From: Kineosporia babensis
GTDB lineage: Bacteria > Actinomycetota > Actinomycetes > Actinomycetales > Kineosporiaceae
DNA length: 54,254 nucleotides
Direction of reading: 5' to 3'
NCBI RefSeq assembly: GCF_021129305.1
Contig: NZ_JAJOMB010000037.1
Span: forward strand, 1-54,254
Positions within the stretch are counted from its first letter, which is position 1. Each line of letters starts with the position of its first letter. Positions 32,623 through 40,557 of the stretch are shown here, in pieces. The notes under the pieces were generated by a model. It ran no database searches. It was not told the DNA's origin and worked only from the letters and a program-made list of their open reading frames with translations. The translations under genes were made by a program, and so were the position numbers.

Positions 32623-33744
32623 GTGACCAATGGGGATCTCGCCGCCACCATGTCCGAAGCGGCCCGCGCCTGGCTGCACAGCCTGAACGCCGGGCAACGG
32701 GCCCAGGCCCTGTACGCCTGGCCTTCGGACGAGGAACGGCTGCGCTGGTTCTACACCCCGACCGATCATGGCGGGCTCTCGCTGCACAAGATGCAGCCGG
32801 GGCAGCAGGGCCTGGCCATGCGGCTGCTGGCCACCGGCCTGTCGGATCCGGGCTACGTCACCGCGGCCACCATCATCGGCCTGGAGAACGTGCTGGACAA
32901 GGCCGACAGCTGGGAAGTCGACTGGGGACGCCCGCGAGGTCGTGACCCTCAGGAGTACCGGTTGCGCATCTTCGGGGATCCCGATGGAAAGGGTCCCTGG
33001 TCCTGGCGGTTCGGCGGGCATCACGTCTCGGTCCAGCACCTGGTTCTGGACGGAGCCGTGCAGGCGAGTACCCCGTGTTTCCTGGGCGCGGACCCCGCCT
33101 CGTCCCCACTTCTGGGCGGTCTGCTCCTGCGCCCGTTGGGCGCGAGCGAGGACCTGGCCGGGGGCCTGGTGCGCTCGCTGGACGAGGAGCAGGCAGCCAA
33201 GGCGGTGCTCGCCCCGGTGGCGCCCGTCGACTTGGTGACCGGCAACCGTCCTCAGATTGGAGACGGGAACAACGTGATTCCCCTGGCCGACCTCTGGCGA
33301 AGCCGTTTCACTGCGCCCCGGCTGCGGGACAGCGTGGAGGCCGGGCACGAGATCGCCGAGACCAGAGCCGGAATACAGCCGGAGCATCGGGCGGCGGTGG
33401 AATACTCGTCTGTCCCCAAAGGCATTCCGGCGAGCTGGTTGTCGGCATCCCAGCAGAGTCTGCTGCGGCGTTTGCTTGGTACCTTCATCGATCGCGTGCC
33501 ACGGGAAGTGGCCGAGCGGGAGGCCGACAAGTACGCCGGGAATCGTTTCGACGGCGTTCACTTTGCCTGGGCGGGCAGCAAGGAACCGGGCCGGCCGCAC
33601 TATTTCCGGGTGCAGGCGCCGGGACTGCTGGCCGAGTGGGACAACACGCAACGGGATGCCAACCACGTCCACTCGGTCTGGCGTGACCCGGACAACGACT
33701 TCGGCGTCGACGTGCTGGCCCAGCACCGGGCGAACTTTCATTGA
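32623..33744 (+). CDS. DUF3500 family protein
   Basis: 373 residues from GTG 32623 (MTNGDLAATMSEAARAWLHS). The DUF3500 pattern is visible: LNAGQRAQALYAWPSDEERL, WFYTPTDHGGLSLHKMQPGQ, then GLAMRLLATGLSDPGYVTA, EYRLRIFGDPDGKGPWSWRF, GGHHVSVQHLVLDG and a C-terminal HYFRVQAPGLLAEWDNTQRD followed by NHVHSVWRDP. The family's biochemical role is unknown; the conserved GGHH, HVHS and D/E residues suggest a metal site. No signal peptide here. Monocistronic. Confidence 0.85.
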   Translation: MTNGDLAATMSEAARAWLHSLNAGQRAQALYAWPSDEERLRWFYTPTDHGGLSLHKMQPGQQGLAMRLLATGLSDPGYVTAATIIGLENVLDKADSWEVDWGRPRGRDPQEYRLRIFGDPDGKGPWSWRFGGHHVSVQHLVLDGAVQASTPCFLGADPASSPLLGGLLLRPLGASEDLAGGLVRSLDEEQAAKAVLAPVAPVDLVTGNRPQIGDGNNVIPLADLWRSRFTAPRLRDSVEAGHEIAETRAGIQPEHRAAVEYSSVPKGIPASWLSASQQSLLRRLLGTFIDRVPREVAEREADKYAGNRFDGVHFAWAGSKEPGRPHYFRVQAPGLLAEWDNTQRDANHVHSVWRDPDNDFGVDVLAQHRANFH

Positions 33745-34025
33745 GGACGTAGGCCGGGCGCCGGTTGGGTGGGCTGCTGGGCGACGGGCGCCTGCCCGCC
33801 TTGGCGCTGGCGGCCAGGTGGATCCGGTCGTTGTTGTGGCTGGTCTGAGTCAGCGGCGCCACTCTGGCCCTGGAGCCTGGTCCGCGGCTGGGTGCTCGAT
33901 GCCTCCAAAATCTTCACTCGTGAAGCAGGTTCTCTGTCCCTGGCGTCAGTAGAACCTCCATAGTGATGGAAGGTTTTGATGCGATTGGCATCGCGCGAAT
34001 CTCCAATCTTGTGTAGCTTTGTGGA

Positions 34026-35045
34026 ATGGCTGATCTGATCCGCATCTCGGAGGTTGCTCGGGAGCTCGGAGTCTCTCCCTCGCGCTTGCGTCAATTGGCC
34101 GACAGTGGGGTCATTCCCTCGGAGCGGTCGGCTGGAGGGCATCGTCTCTTCGATCCGGGGGCCGTCCGTAGCGCTCTGGCGCAGCTCATGTCGACCTCGG
34201 ACTTCAGCTCTCGCAGATGGTCGCGGCCGGACTGGCATCGCACGCTCGAACTTTCCGGTCTTCAGGAGGACGTCGTCTGGCAGGACGCTCTGGCTGAGGC
34301 CCTGCATGACCGGATGAGTCAGGAAGGCCGCTCCACGGCCGCCTACGCCTTCACCGAGATGCTGAACAACGCGATCGACCATTCAGGGGCCGAGGAAGTC
34401 CAGGTCAGTGTTTGGATCTCGCGTGTGGAGGCTCGCTTCGAGGTCGCGGATCGAGGCCGAGGTGCTCTGCCACACCTGAGGGAACGTCTGGCACTGAGCG
34501 ATCTCTACGACGCGCTCGGTGAGCTCACCAAGGGCAAGACGACGACGGACCCGGACCGTCATACCGGTGAGGGGATCTTCTTTACCTCGAAAGCGGTCGA
34601 TGTGTTCACGCTGGAGTCGGGAGGGATCAGGTGGACCGTCGACAATGTGCGCCGTGACCAGGCCGTGGGTGCCAGTGATGTCACTGAAGGCACCAGGGTG
34701 CGCTGGGAGATGGATCCGTCCACGGAGATTCCCATCTCAGAGGTGTTCTCGGCCTATACAGATGAGGATCTCGACTTCGCGCGCACGCGGACCGTGGTCA
34801 AGCTCTTCGGCTTCGGGGTTCGCTTCGTGAGTAGGTCCGAGGCCAAGCGCCTGTTGCGCGGGCTGGAGCGTTTTTCCCACGTCACCATGGATTTCAGCGG
34901 TGTGGAGGAGGTCGGCCAAGGATTCGTGGACGAGATCGTCCGGGTTTGGCCACGGCAGCATCCGCAGACCGTTGTCGAACCGGTCGGAATGGTCGGGCCG
35001 GTGGAGTTCATGGTCCGCAGGGGCCTGCCCCGTCGGGACGGCTGA
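34026..35045 (+). CDS. MerR-type HTH, GHKL ATPase and STAS-like (DUF4325) fusion
   Basis: 339 residues. Residues 4-52: MerR-like HTH (LIRISEVARELGVSPSRLRQ, LADSGVIPSERSAGGHRLFD). Residues 105-230: GHKL ATPase with N-box AYAFTEMLNNAIDHSGAEEV, G1 VADRGRG and a G2-like HTGEGIFFTSKAVDVF. Residues 255-335: STAS-like domain (SRSEAKRLLRGLERFSHVTM, DFSGVEEVGQGFVDEIVRVW, PVEFMVRRGLP). There is no His acceptor, so it is not a classic kinase; ATP-dependent regulation of its own HTH, like anti-sigma/STAS switches, is inference. A -10-like TAGCTT just before ATG suggests leaderless mRNA. Confidence 0.82.
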   Translation: MADLIRISEVARELGVSPSRLRQLADSGVIPSERSAGGHRLFDPGAVRSALAQLMSTSDFSSRRWSRPDWHRTLELSGLQEDVVWQDALAEALHDRMSQEGRSTAAYAFTEMLNNAIDHSGAEEVQVSVWISRVEARFEVADRGRGALPHLRERLALSDLYDALGELTKGKTTTDPDRHTGEGIFFTSKAVDVFTLESGGIRWTVDNVRRDQAVGASDVTEGTRVRWEMDPSTEIPISEVFSAYTDEDLDFARTRTVVKLFGFGVRFVSRSEAKRLLRGLERFSHVTMDFSGVEEVGQGFVDEIVRVWPRQHPQTVVEPVGMVGPVEFMVRRGLPRRDG

Positions 35046-35235
35046 GCCTGAATCGGGCCATTGCCCGGGGATGCTGTGCTGCCCGAACTTCTTGGTGCCC
35101 AAGGGGGAACGGGTGCTGTTCAGGCTGCCGGGGCGGACGAGGAGGTAATTCGGCCTGATAGTGAGGGTTTCACTGGTTCTGTTAGTTTCGCCCATAGTCT
35201 GACCCCTTAGGTGCTGAAGAACGGAACCGGGGGTT

Positions 35236-37005
35236 GTGATGCAGAAGGACACCGAGCTTGCTCCGTTGACGTTCCGGGTGCTGGGGCCCCTCGTCGTGAT
35301 GCGGGGTTCGCGTCGGGTCGAGATCTCTTCCGGTAAGCAGCGTGCCCTGCTCGGGCTTCTGCTGGTCCGGGCCGGTGAGCCGGTCGCCCGGCAGACCATC
35401 ATCGATGCGCTGTGGGGCCCGGACGCCCCGGCCTCCCGGATCAACCTGGTCCACACCTACGTGAGCCGGGTGCGACGGGCGGTCGACGCCGGTCGTGGGG
35501 TTCGCGGGCGGGAGTCCTGGCTGGTGACCAGGGGGTCCGGTTATGCGATCCGGACCGAGTTCTGCGATCTGGATCTGCTGCGTTTCCGGGCTCTGGTGGC
35601 CGGTGCCGAACGGGAAGAGCAGCTGCCGCAGCGGTTGCGCCTGATGCTGGACGCACTTGAGCACTGGCGTGATCCGTGCCTGGGCGATCTCGACGAGCAC
35701 CTTGCGGAACATCCGTGGATCCGGGATCTCAACCAGGAGTGGACCGACGCGGTGCTGGCCACAGCCCGGATCGCCGGTGAGCTGCGGCGCACCGGCGAGA
35801 TCGTGCCGCATCTGAGAGCGGTCAGCGCGCTCAACCCCCTCAACGAGGCGGTGCACGCCTGGCTGGTCACCGGACTGGCGGACTCCGGAGCCCAGGCGGC
35901 TGCCCTCGCCGAGTACGCACAGATCCGCGGGCGCCTGGTTGAGGAACTCGGGATCGAACCGGGCCCGCACCTGCAGGCGGCCCAGCGTCACGCGCTGGGC
36001 CGGGCTGATCCGCAACCGGCCACACCGTCGCAGGGCGTGGCCCTGATACTCGGCGATCAGAGCGATTTCGTCGGGCGGGAAACGCTTCTCGACTCGCTGC
36101 GCGCGGAGATGGGCCGGTGCTCGGCGCTGGTGCTGACCGGAGCCGGCGGTGCGGGCAAGAGCGCTCTGGCCGTGCAGCTGGCCCACCGGCTGGCGCCGCA
36201 GTATCCGGACGGGCAGGTTCACATCGAGGCTCAGCATGGCGATGCCGTCGTGCCCCGGCTTCAGCGACGGGTGCTGCACGCCCTCGGGCACACGTGTGAT
36301 CAGTTACCCGGTGACGCTGCTGAGCTCGCAGTGGTGTACCGCTCAGCCCTCGCGGACCGTCGTCTGCTCTTGGTGTTCGACAACCTGGCCGACGAGACCC
36401 AGTTGGCTCCTCTGCTTCCAGGCAACCAGACCTGCGCCGTGGTCGCGACCAGCCGGGGGCGACGCCGCAACTTTCCCAATCATCAGGTGCGTGAGGTGGA
36501 CTCGTTCACCTTGGCGGAGGGGATTACCTTCCTGGCCCAGATCCTGGGTTCCGAGCGGGTGGCGCAGGAACCGGCCGCGGCGGAAGCGATCGTCCGGCTG
36601 TGCAGCGGGTTGCCTCTGGCTCTGCGCATCGTTGCGGTGCGGCTGGCCGACCGGCCGCAGTGCAGCCTGAGCCGGATGGTGCAACGTCTTTCGAGGCCGG
36701 GCGGACGGATGGCCGAGCTGTCGCTGCCGGGCCTGTGCGTGCGGGCAACCTTCGAGGACGAACTGGATCAGCTGGATGAACCGGCCCGGAAAGCTTTTCA
36801 CGCGATCGGAGGCCGGCGGGACGAGCGTTTCAGTCAGCAGACGGCGATCGACTGGCTGGGCCACAGCGACGACATCGTCGAGGAACTGCTGGGTCAGCTC
36901 ACCGACCGGAGGCTGATCCGCTTCGACGGTCTGGACGAGGGCGGCGGTTCCTGGTACTCGCTGTCGGGACTGAACCGGATTCTGGCTCAGGAGCTGGCGC
37001 CCTGA
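35236..37005 (+). CDS. SARP (BTAD) regulator with NB-ARC ATPase, putative activator of the peptide locus
   Basis: 589 residues (GTG 35236 or ATG 35239). OmpR-like winged helix at 10-100 (TFRVLGPLVVMRGSRRVEIS, SGKQRALLGLLLVRAGEPVA, RINLVHTYVSRVRRAVDAG), BTAD helices at 105-255 (LDLLRFRALVAGAEREEQLP, LNPLNEAVHAWLVTGLADSG, ELGIEPGPHLQAAQRHALG), then an AfsR-like NB-ARC with P-loop GAGGAGKS near residue 300, RLLLVFDNLADETQL (Walker B) and VVATSRGRR. It lacks the C-terminal TPR of AfsR; a separate TPR protein is encoded downstream. SARPs bind 11-bp-spaced direct repeats upstream of a -10 box, and such repeats begin three bases after this gene's stop, in front of the small peptide gene. Confidence 0.92.
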   Translation: MMQKDTELAPLTFRVLGPLVVMRGSRRVEISSGKQRALLGLLLVRAGEPVARQTIIDALWGPDAPASRINLVHTYVSRVRRAVDAGRGVRGRESWLVTRGSGYAIRTEFCDLDLLRFRALVAGAEREEQLPQRLRLMLDALEHWRDPCLGDLDEHLAEHPWIRDLNQEWTDAVLATARIAGELRRTGEIVPHLRAVSALNPLNEAVHAWLVTGLADSGAQAAALAEYAQIRGRLVEELGIEPGPHLQAAQRHALGRADPQPATPSQGVALILGDQSDFVGRETLLDSLRAEMGRCSALVLTGAGGAGKSALAVQLAHRLAPQYPDGQVHIEAQHGDAVVPRLQRRVLHALGHTCDQLPGDAAELAVVYRSALADRRLLLVFDNLADETQLAPLLPGNQTCAVVATSRGRRRNFPNHQVREVDSFTLAEGITFLAQILGSERVAQEPAAAEAIVRLCSGLPLALRIVAVRLADRPQCSLSRMVQRLSRPGGRMAELSLPGLCVRATFEDELDQLDEPARKAFHAIGGRRDERFSQQTAIDWLGHSDDIVEELLGQLTDRRLIRFDGLDEGGGSWYSLSGLNRILAQELAP

Positions 37006-37008
37006 CAG

Positions 37009-37057
37009 TCGGGTCCAGAATCCGGCCAGTTCGGGTCCAGTACCGGTGATCCAGAAT
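37009..37057 (+). promoter_or_regulatory. SARP-type direct repeats and -10 box before the peptide gene
   Basis: Three 11-base units in phase: TCGGGTCCAGA (37009), ATCCGGCCAGT (37020), TCGGGTCCAGT (37031). Units 1 and 3 share ten identical bases 22 apart; unit 2 keeps the CCAG core. A weak -10 CAGAAT lies at 37052-37057, ten bases after the last repeat, close to the 8-base rule for SARP sites. The transcript would start near 37064. Confidence 0.7.
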
Positions 37058-37092
37058 CGATCCCGCCACCAGACGGAAGCGAGGTGACCCAC

Positions 37093-37173
37093 GTGAAGAA
37101 GATCGAGATCCGTAAGGCCGGCCCGGTTCGGATGACGGCCCCGGCCTGCACGACGTACAAGAAGCCGACGTAG
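37093..37173 (+). CDS. Candidate RiPP precursor/signal peptide (26 residues)
   Basis: GTG start with GAGGT seven bases upstream; an in-frame GTG at 37084 would add three residues. The peptide starts MKKIEIRKAG and ends ACTTYKKPT, with a single Cys (residue 19), four Thr, one Tyr and six Lys. Basic, not a signal sequence, no hydrophobic helix. It stands alone in the gap between the SARP gene and an RRE-like/M50 protease gene, directly after SARP-type repeats and before an attenuator-like hairpin, the classic layout for a precursor needed in excess. Leader/core border and any modification (Cys, Thr and Tyr are candidates) are unknown. Confidence 0.65.
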   Translation: MKKIEIRKAGPVRMTAPACTTYKKPT

Positions 37174-37188
37174 GCCGACTCGCTGGTC

Positions 37189-37226
37189 AGCGGCACCGGG
37201 GCTCGATGGTGGCCCCGGTGACCGCT
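37189..37226 (+). terminator. Attenuator-like stem-loop between peptide and protease genes
   Basis: CACCGGGGC (37194-37202) pairs with GCCCCGGTG (37212-37220); AGCGG/CCGCT extends the stem to 14 bp with one bulged A at 37221; nine-base loop. A TTTT (37234-37237) follows eight bases later. Partial termination here would give more peptide than enzyme message. Confidence 0.7.
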
Positions 37227-37249
37227 CCGGCGCTTTTCCGGGGGGATTC

Positions 37250-38455
37250 ATGACATCGGTGACCACGCGCGAACAGTGGCTCGACGCGGCGCTGAGCCTG
37301 CACCGTCTGGTCTACCAGCCGGAGGGCGAGCAGGTAACGGTCGGCCGTCGCGACATCGACGTCTACATCGTGGTGCCTCCGGACGGCGCCGAGGTGATCC
37401 GGCGCCTCGAGGAAGGCCGTACGCCGCGCGAGACCGCGGACTGGTACTTCACGGAGTACGGTGAAACGCTCGATATCCATGACCTGGTCGAGTCTCTCGA
37501 GGAATGCCAGTTCCTGCGACCGCCGGACGCCGGTGAGCGACCACCGCCGGAGGCCGTGCGCTGGAGGAGGCTGGGCCGGGTGCTGTTCAGCCTGCCCGTG
37601 CTGCTGTCGTTCGGGCTTGCGATCGTGGCCGCCGCGGTGGCGGCCGCCCAGAAGCCGGACCTCCTGCCCCGGTACGAGCACATGTTCTTCAGCTCCTACT
37701 ACTCGATCAGTCAGCTGGGGCTGTTCCTGATCGGGATCCCTCTCATCATGGTCCATGAGGCTTTTCACGCCCTGGCCGGACGCCGGCTGGGCCTGAACTC
37801 CCGGCTGCGTCTGGATCGCCGCCTGTACTTCGTCGTCCTCGAGACCTCGATGGACGGCCTGGTCACCGTGCCCCGCCGGCAGCGCTACCTGCCGATCCTG
37901 GCCGGCCTGCTGTTCGATGTGGTCTCGATCGCCTCGATGATGCTGATCGCCGACCTGACCCGGACGCCGGAGGGGAGTTTCAGCAATGTGGGACGATTGT
38001 GCCTGGCGGTCGCGCTCGTCTCGTGGCTGCGGGTGCTGTGGCAGTTCAACTTCTACCTGCGCACCGACCTGTACGTGCTGTTCACCACCGTACTCGGCCT
38101 GAACGACCTGCACGGGGTGACGAAACAAGTCATCCGTAACCGTTTTCACCGCCTTCTGGGTCACCCGGAGCGAGTCGTGGGGCCGGACGGCTGGGATCCG
38201 GCCGACGTGCGGGCCTCACGCTGGTACGCCTGGCTCGTCGTCGTGGGATACACCGTCAGCCTGGTCAGTTTCGCCTGGCTCGTGCTCCCGGCGACGCTGC
38301 ACATCATCACCGGGGTGGCGGAACGCTTCGCCGCCGGAACCCGGACACCGTTGCCGGAACTGATCGATTCGGCCGTCGTGACCGCGGCCGCCCTGGGACA
38401 GCTCGCGATCTGGTTCGCCCTGCGGGCCCGGGACCGCCGAAATGCCGTCGGATGA
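37250..38455 (+). CDS. Membrane M50-type zinc metalloprotease with PqqD/RRE-like N-terminus
   Basis: 401 residues; ATG start with GGGGGG upstream. Residues 20-90 (VTVGRRDIDVYIVVPPDGAE, VIRRLEEGRTPRETADWYFT, IHDLVESLEECQFL) look like the PqqD/RRE winged-helix peptide-binding fold seen in RiPP enzymes. Then about six transmembrane helices, with LIMVHEAFHALAGRRLG giving HEAFH (169-173) as zinc site, and GLLFDVVSIASM (Asp223) as possible third ligand, as in S2P-like and 'putative peptide zinc metalloprotease' families. Expected role: bind the 26-mer and cut or export it at the membrane. Its stop overlaps the Shine-Dalgarno of the next gene. Confidence 0.8.
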   Translation: MTSVTTREQWLDAALSLHRLVYQPEGEQVTVGRRDIDVYIVVPPDGAEVIRRLEEGRTPRETADWYFTEYGETLDIHDLVESLEECQFLRPPDAGERPPPEAVRWRRLGRVLFSLPVLLSFGLAIVAAAVAAAQKPDLLPRYEHMFFSSYYSISQLGLFLIGIPLIMVHEAFHALAGRRLGLNSRLRLDRRLYFVVLETSMDGLVTVPRRQRYLPILAGLLFDVVSIASMMLIADLTRTPEGSFSNVGRLCLAVALVSWLRVLWQFNFYLRTDLYVLFTTVLGLNDLHGVTKQVIRNRFHRLLGHPERVVGPDGWDPADVRASRWYAWLVVVGYTVSLVSFAWLVLPATLHIITGVAERFAAGTRTPLPELIDSAVVTAAALGQLAIWFALRARDRRNAVG

Positions 38456-38466
38456 AGGAGAACAGC

Positions 38467-40557
38467 GTGAAGCGACACCACTGGATCCACGGCGGCCGAC
38501 GCGCGGACCGGGCCCGGGCCCTGAGCGGGATGAACCTGCCACCGGTGCTGGCGGTCCTGGACGCCCACCGTCGCCGGCGCGGCCCGTACACGGCGGCGGG
38601 CACCCTGCTGCGGCAGATCATCGACCACGCCCTGCAGCTGGATCCCGGTATCGGTCCGCGTCACTTCAACGAGATCGCCATCGCCGCGCCGGAACTGGCC
38701 CATCGGGTACCGCCGGTGCTGGCCGCGTTCGAATGGTCACTCGATCGTGAGGAGAAGACCCGCTACTACTCCCGGCTGCACACCTTCAACCTGGCCAACG
38801 GCCTGGCCGCCCTGCTGCGCGATCATCTGCGGGCTCTGGGCGGCGGCCCGCGCACCCTGGTCCTGGAGAACCTGGACGAGGCCGACGTCACCGATCAGGA
38901 GTTCGTCGCGGTGCTGCTGCGGCGGACCGACCTGCCGGACCTGACCGTCGTGGCCTGCACCGGCACCGCGCAGGTCACCGACCCACCCGGTGAGTTACCG
39001 ATCTCCCTGGTCCGTGAGCTGGACCGATGTGCTCAGGCGCGGGCTGTGACCGCTTCGGAGAACATCGACGACGGTGAGCTCGAGGAATTCGTTGAGGGAT
39101 GCTGCCTGGACGACGCACCAGGCCCGGTTGCCCGCTACGCCCGGCTGTCCGACGAGGAGCGCGCAGCTCTGCACAGCGCCGCCCTGGAGTCGGTGCTGTC
39201 CGCCGTGCACGAAGAAGGGGAGATCTCACTGGGGCTGGGGGCCGCTCTCTTTCATGCCGAACGCGCCGGTGACGAGCGTCTGGTCAATCTCCTGCGGGAG
39301 GCGGTGCGACGGTGCCGGGAGTTCGGGCTGTACTCGGCTGCGGTGGAGCTGGGGCGGCGAGGCGTGTCCCTGGTCGACCCGGTTGCCGACGAGGACGTGT
39401 GGTGGGAGTTCACGCATGCCGTCGCGGTGTGCCTGTCCTCGCTGGCCCGGGCGGACGAGGCGGCCGAGCAGTTCCAGGAGGCGGCCGTGCGCAGCCAGAA
39501 GCACGGCGTCCACTCGAACATCACGTACGGCATGGCGATGCTGTATGCGCGGTACTACCCCGAGCCGCGGCGGGACCCGCGTCTGGCCCGGATGTGGATG
39601 AACATGCACATCGTGCTGACCCGGCAGGTCGAGGATCCGGCCAAGCGGGCGTTCGAGTCGGTGTTCGCGCACAACGGGCTGGCGCTGATCGAGGTCCGGG
39701 AGAAGCAGCCGGAGGTGGCCCTGCGGCTGCTCGAGGAAGGAATGAGCCGGCTGGACGCTGAACTCGAACCGGGCCAGTACCGCCTGCACCGGATCGTCCT
39801 GCGCTACAACCGGGCCCAGGTCCTGATGATGAGCGACCGTACCGAGGAGGCGCTCCAAGAGTACTGGGCGGTGGCCGAGGCCGACCCGGAGTTCTACGAG
39901 CACTACTTCCAGATCGGCAACCTCCTGCGGCGACTGGGGCGGCCCGCCGAAGCAGTAGACGCCTACCGGACCGCCCTGGCCAAGTCTCCGCCCTTCCCCG
40001 AGGCCCACTACAACATCGGGGATGCCGAACTGACCCAAGGACGAGTACAACCGGCCCTGGAAAGCTTCGCCGAAGCAGTTGAACTCGATCCCACCCGGCT
40101 CGAGGCGCACGTCAGCTACATCGAGCTCCTGGTTGAGGTGGGCCGGCTCGACGCAGCCCGGGCCGCGCTGGACCGGGCCCTCACCGAGATCCCTGCTCGA
40201 CCCGAACTGCTCACCCTCAAGGCCCAGATCCTGAGCTCCGGCGCCGCGGCCCGGCAGTGCCTGGACGAGGCCTTGCACGCCGACCCCCGCTACCCTCAGG
40301 CCTGGGCAGTACGGGCGGAGTTGGCCTACCAGGAAGGAGACCTGGCCGGGGCACTGGCCGACTTCGATGCTGCCGTGGCTCTGGACGACCAGCCGTCCTT
40401 CCGCTTCAACCGTGGGGTGGTCCACCAGGACAGCGGAAACCTGACCGAAGCAGCAGCCGACTTCGCGGCGGTCCTGGAATCGTCCGCCGATGACGAGGCT
40501 CTGGAGCGGCTGCATCAGTGCACCCAGCCGTCGGGCTCGGTGGCGCATGCCGGTTGA
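38467..40557 (+). CDS. TPR protein with degenerate ATPase-like N-domain
   Basis: 696 residues from GTG 38467, placed six bases after AAGGAG; that site overlaps the protease stop. Residues 60-200 resemble an AAA/STAND-type domain without a P-loop: FNLANGLAALLRDHLRALGG, TLVLENLDEADVTDQEFVAV (Walker-B-like) and LPDLTVVACTGTAQV. From about 240 to the end it is helical repeats, clear TPRs from about 420: EFYEHYFQIGNLLRRLGRPA, EAVDAYRTALAKSPPFPEAH, YNIGDAELTQGRVQPALESF. It may have split from an AfsR-type SARP-NB-ARC-TPR protein and act as scaffold or co-regulator with the SARP or with the protease. Confidence 0.85.
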   Translation: MKRHHWIHGGRRADRARALSGMNLPPVLAVLDAHRRRRGPYTAAGTLLRQIIDHALQLDPGIGPRHFNEIAIAAPELAHRVPPVLAAFEWSLDREEKTRYYSRLHTFNLANGLAALLRDHLRALGGGPRTLVLENLDEADVTDQEFVAVLLRRTDLPDLTVVACTGTAQVTDPPGELPISLVRELDRCAQARAVTASENIDDGELEEFVEGCCLDDAPGPVARYARLSDEERAALHSAALESVLSAVHEEGEISLGLGAALFHAERAGDERLVNLLREAVRRCREFGLYSAAVELGRRGVSLVDPVADEDVWWEFTHAVAVCLSSLARADEAAEQFQEAAVRSQKHGVHSNITYGMAMLYARYYPEPRRDPRLARMWMNMHIVLTRQVEDPAKRAFESVFAHNGLALIEVREKQPEVALRLLEEGMSRLDAELEPGQYRLHRIVLRYNRAQVLMMSDRTEEALQEYWAVAEADPEFYEHYFQIGNLLRRLGRPAEAVDAYRTALAKSPPFPEAHYNIGDAELTQGRVQPALESFAEAVELDPTRLEAHVSYIELLVEVGRLDAARAALDRALTEIPARPELLTLKAQILSSGAAARQCLDEALHADPRYPQAWAVRAELAYQEGDLAGALADFDAAVALDDQPSFRFNRGVVHQDSGNLTEAAADFAAVLESSADDEALERLHQCTQPSGSVAHAG

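Noticed and set aside
33738-34382. Minus-strand frame of 214 codons before the MerR-type gene
   Set aside because: Overlaps the start of a well-supported gene and has no domain or codon signal.
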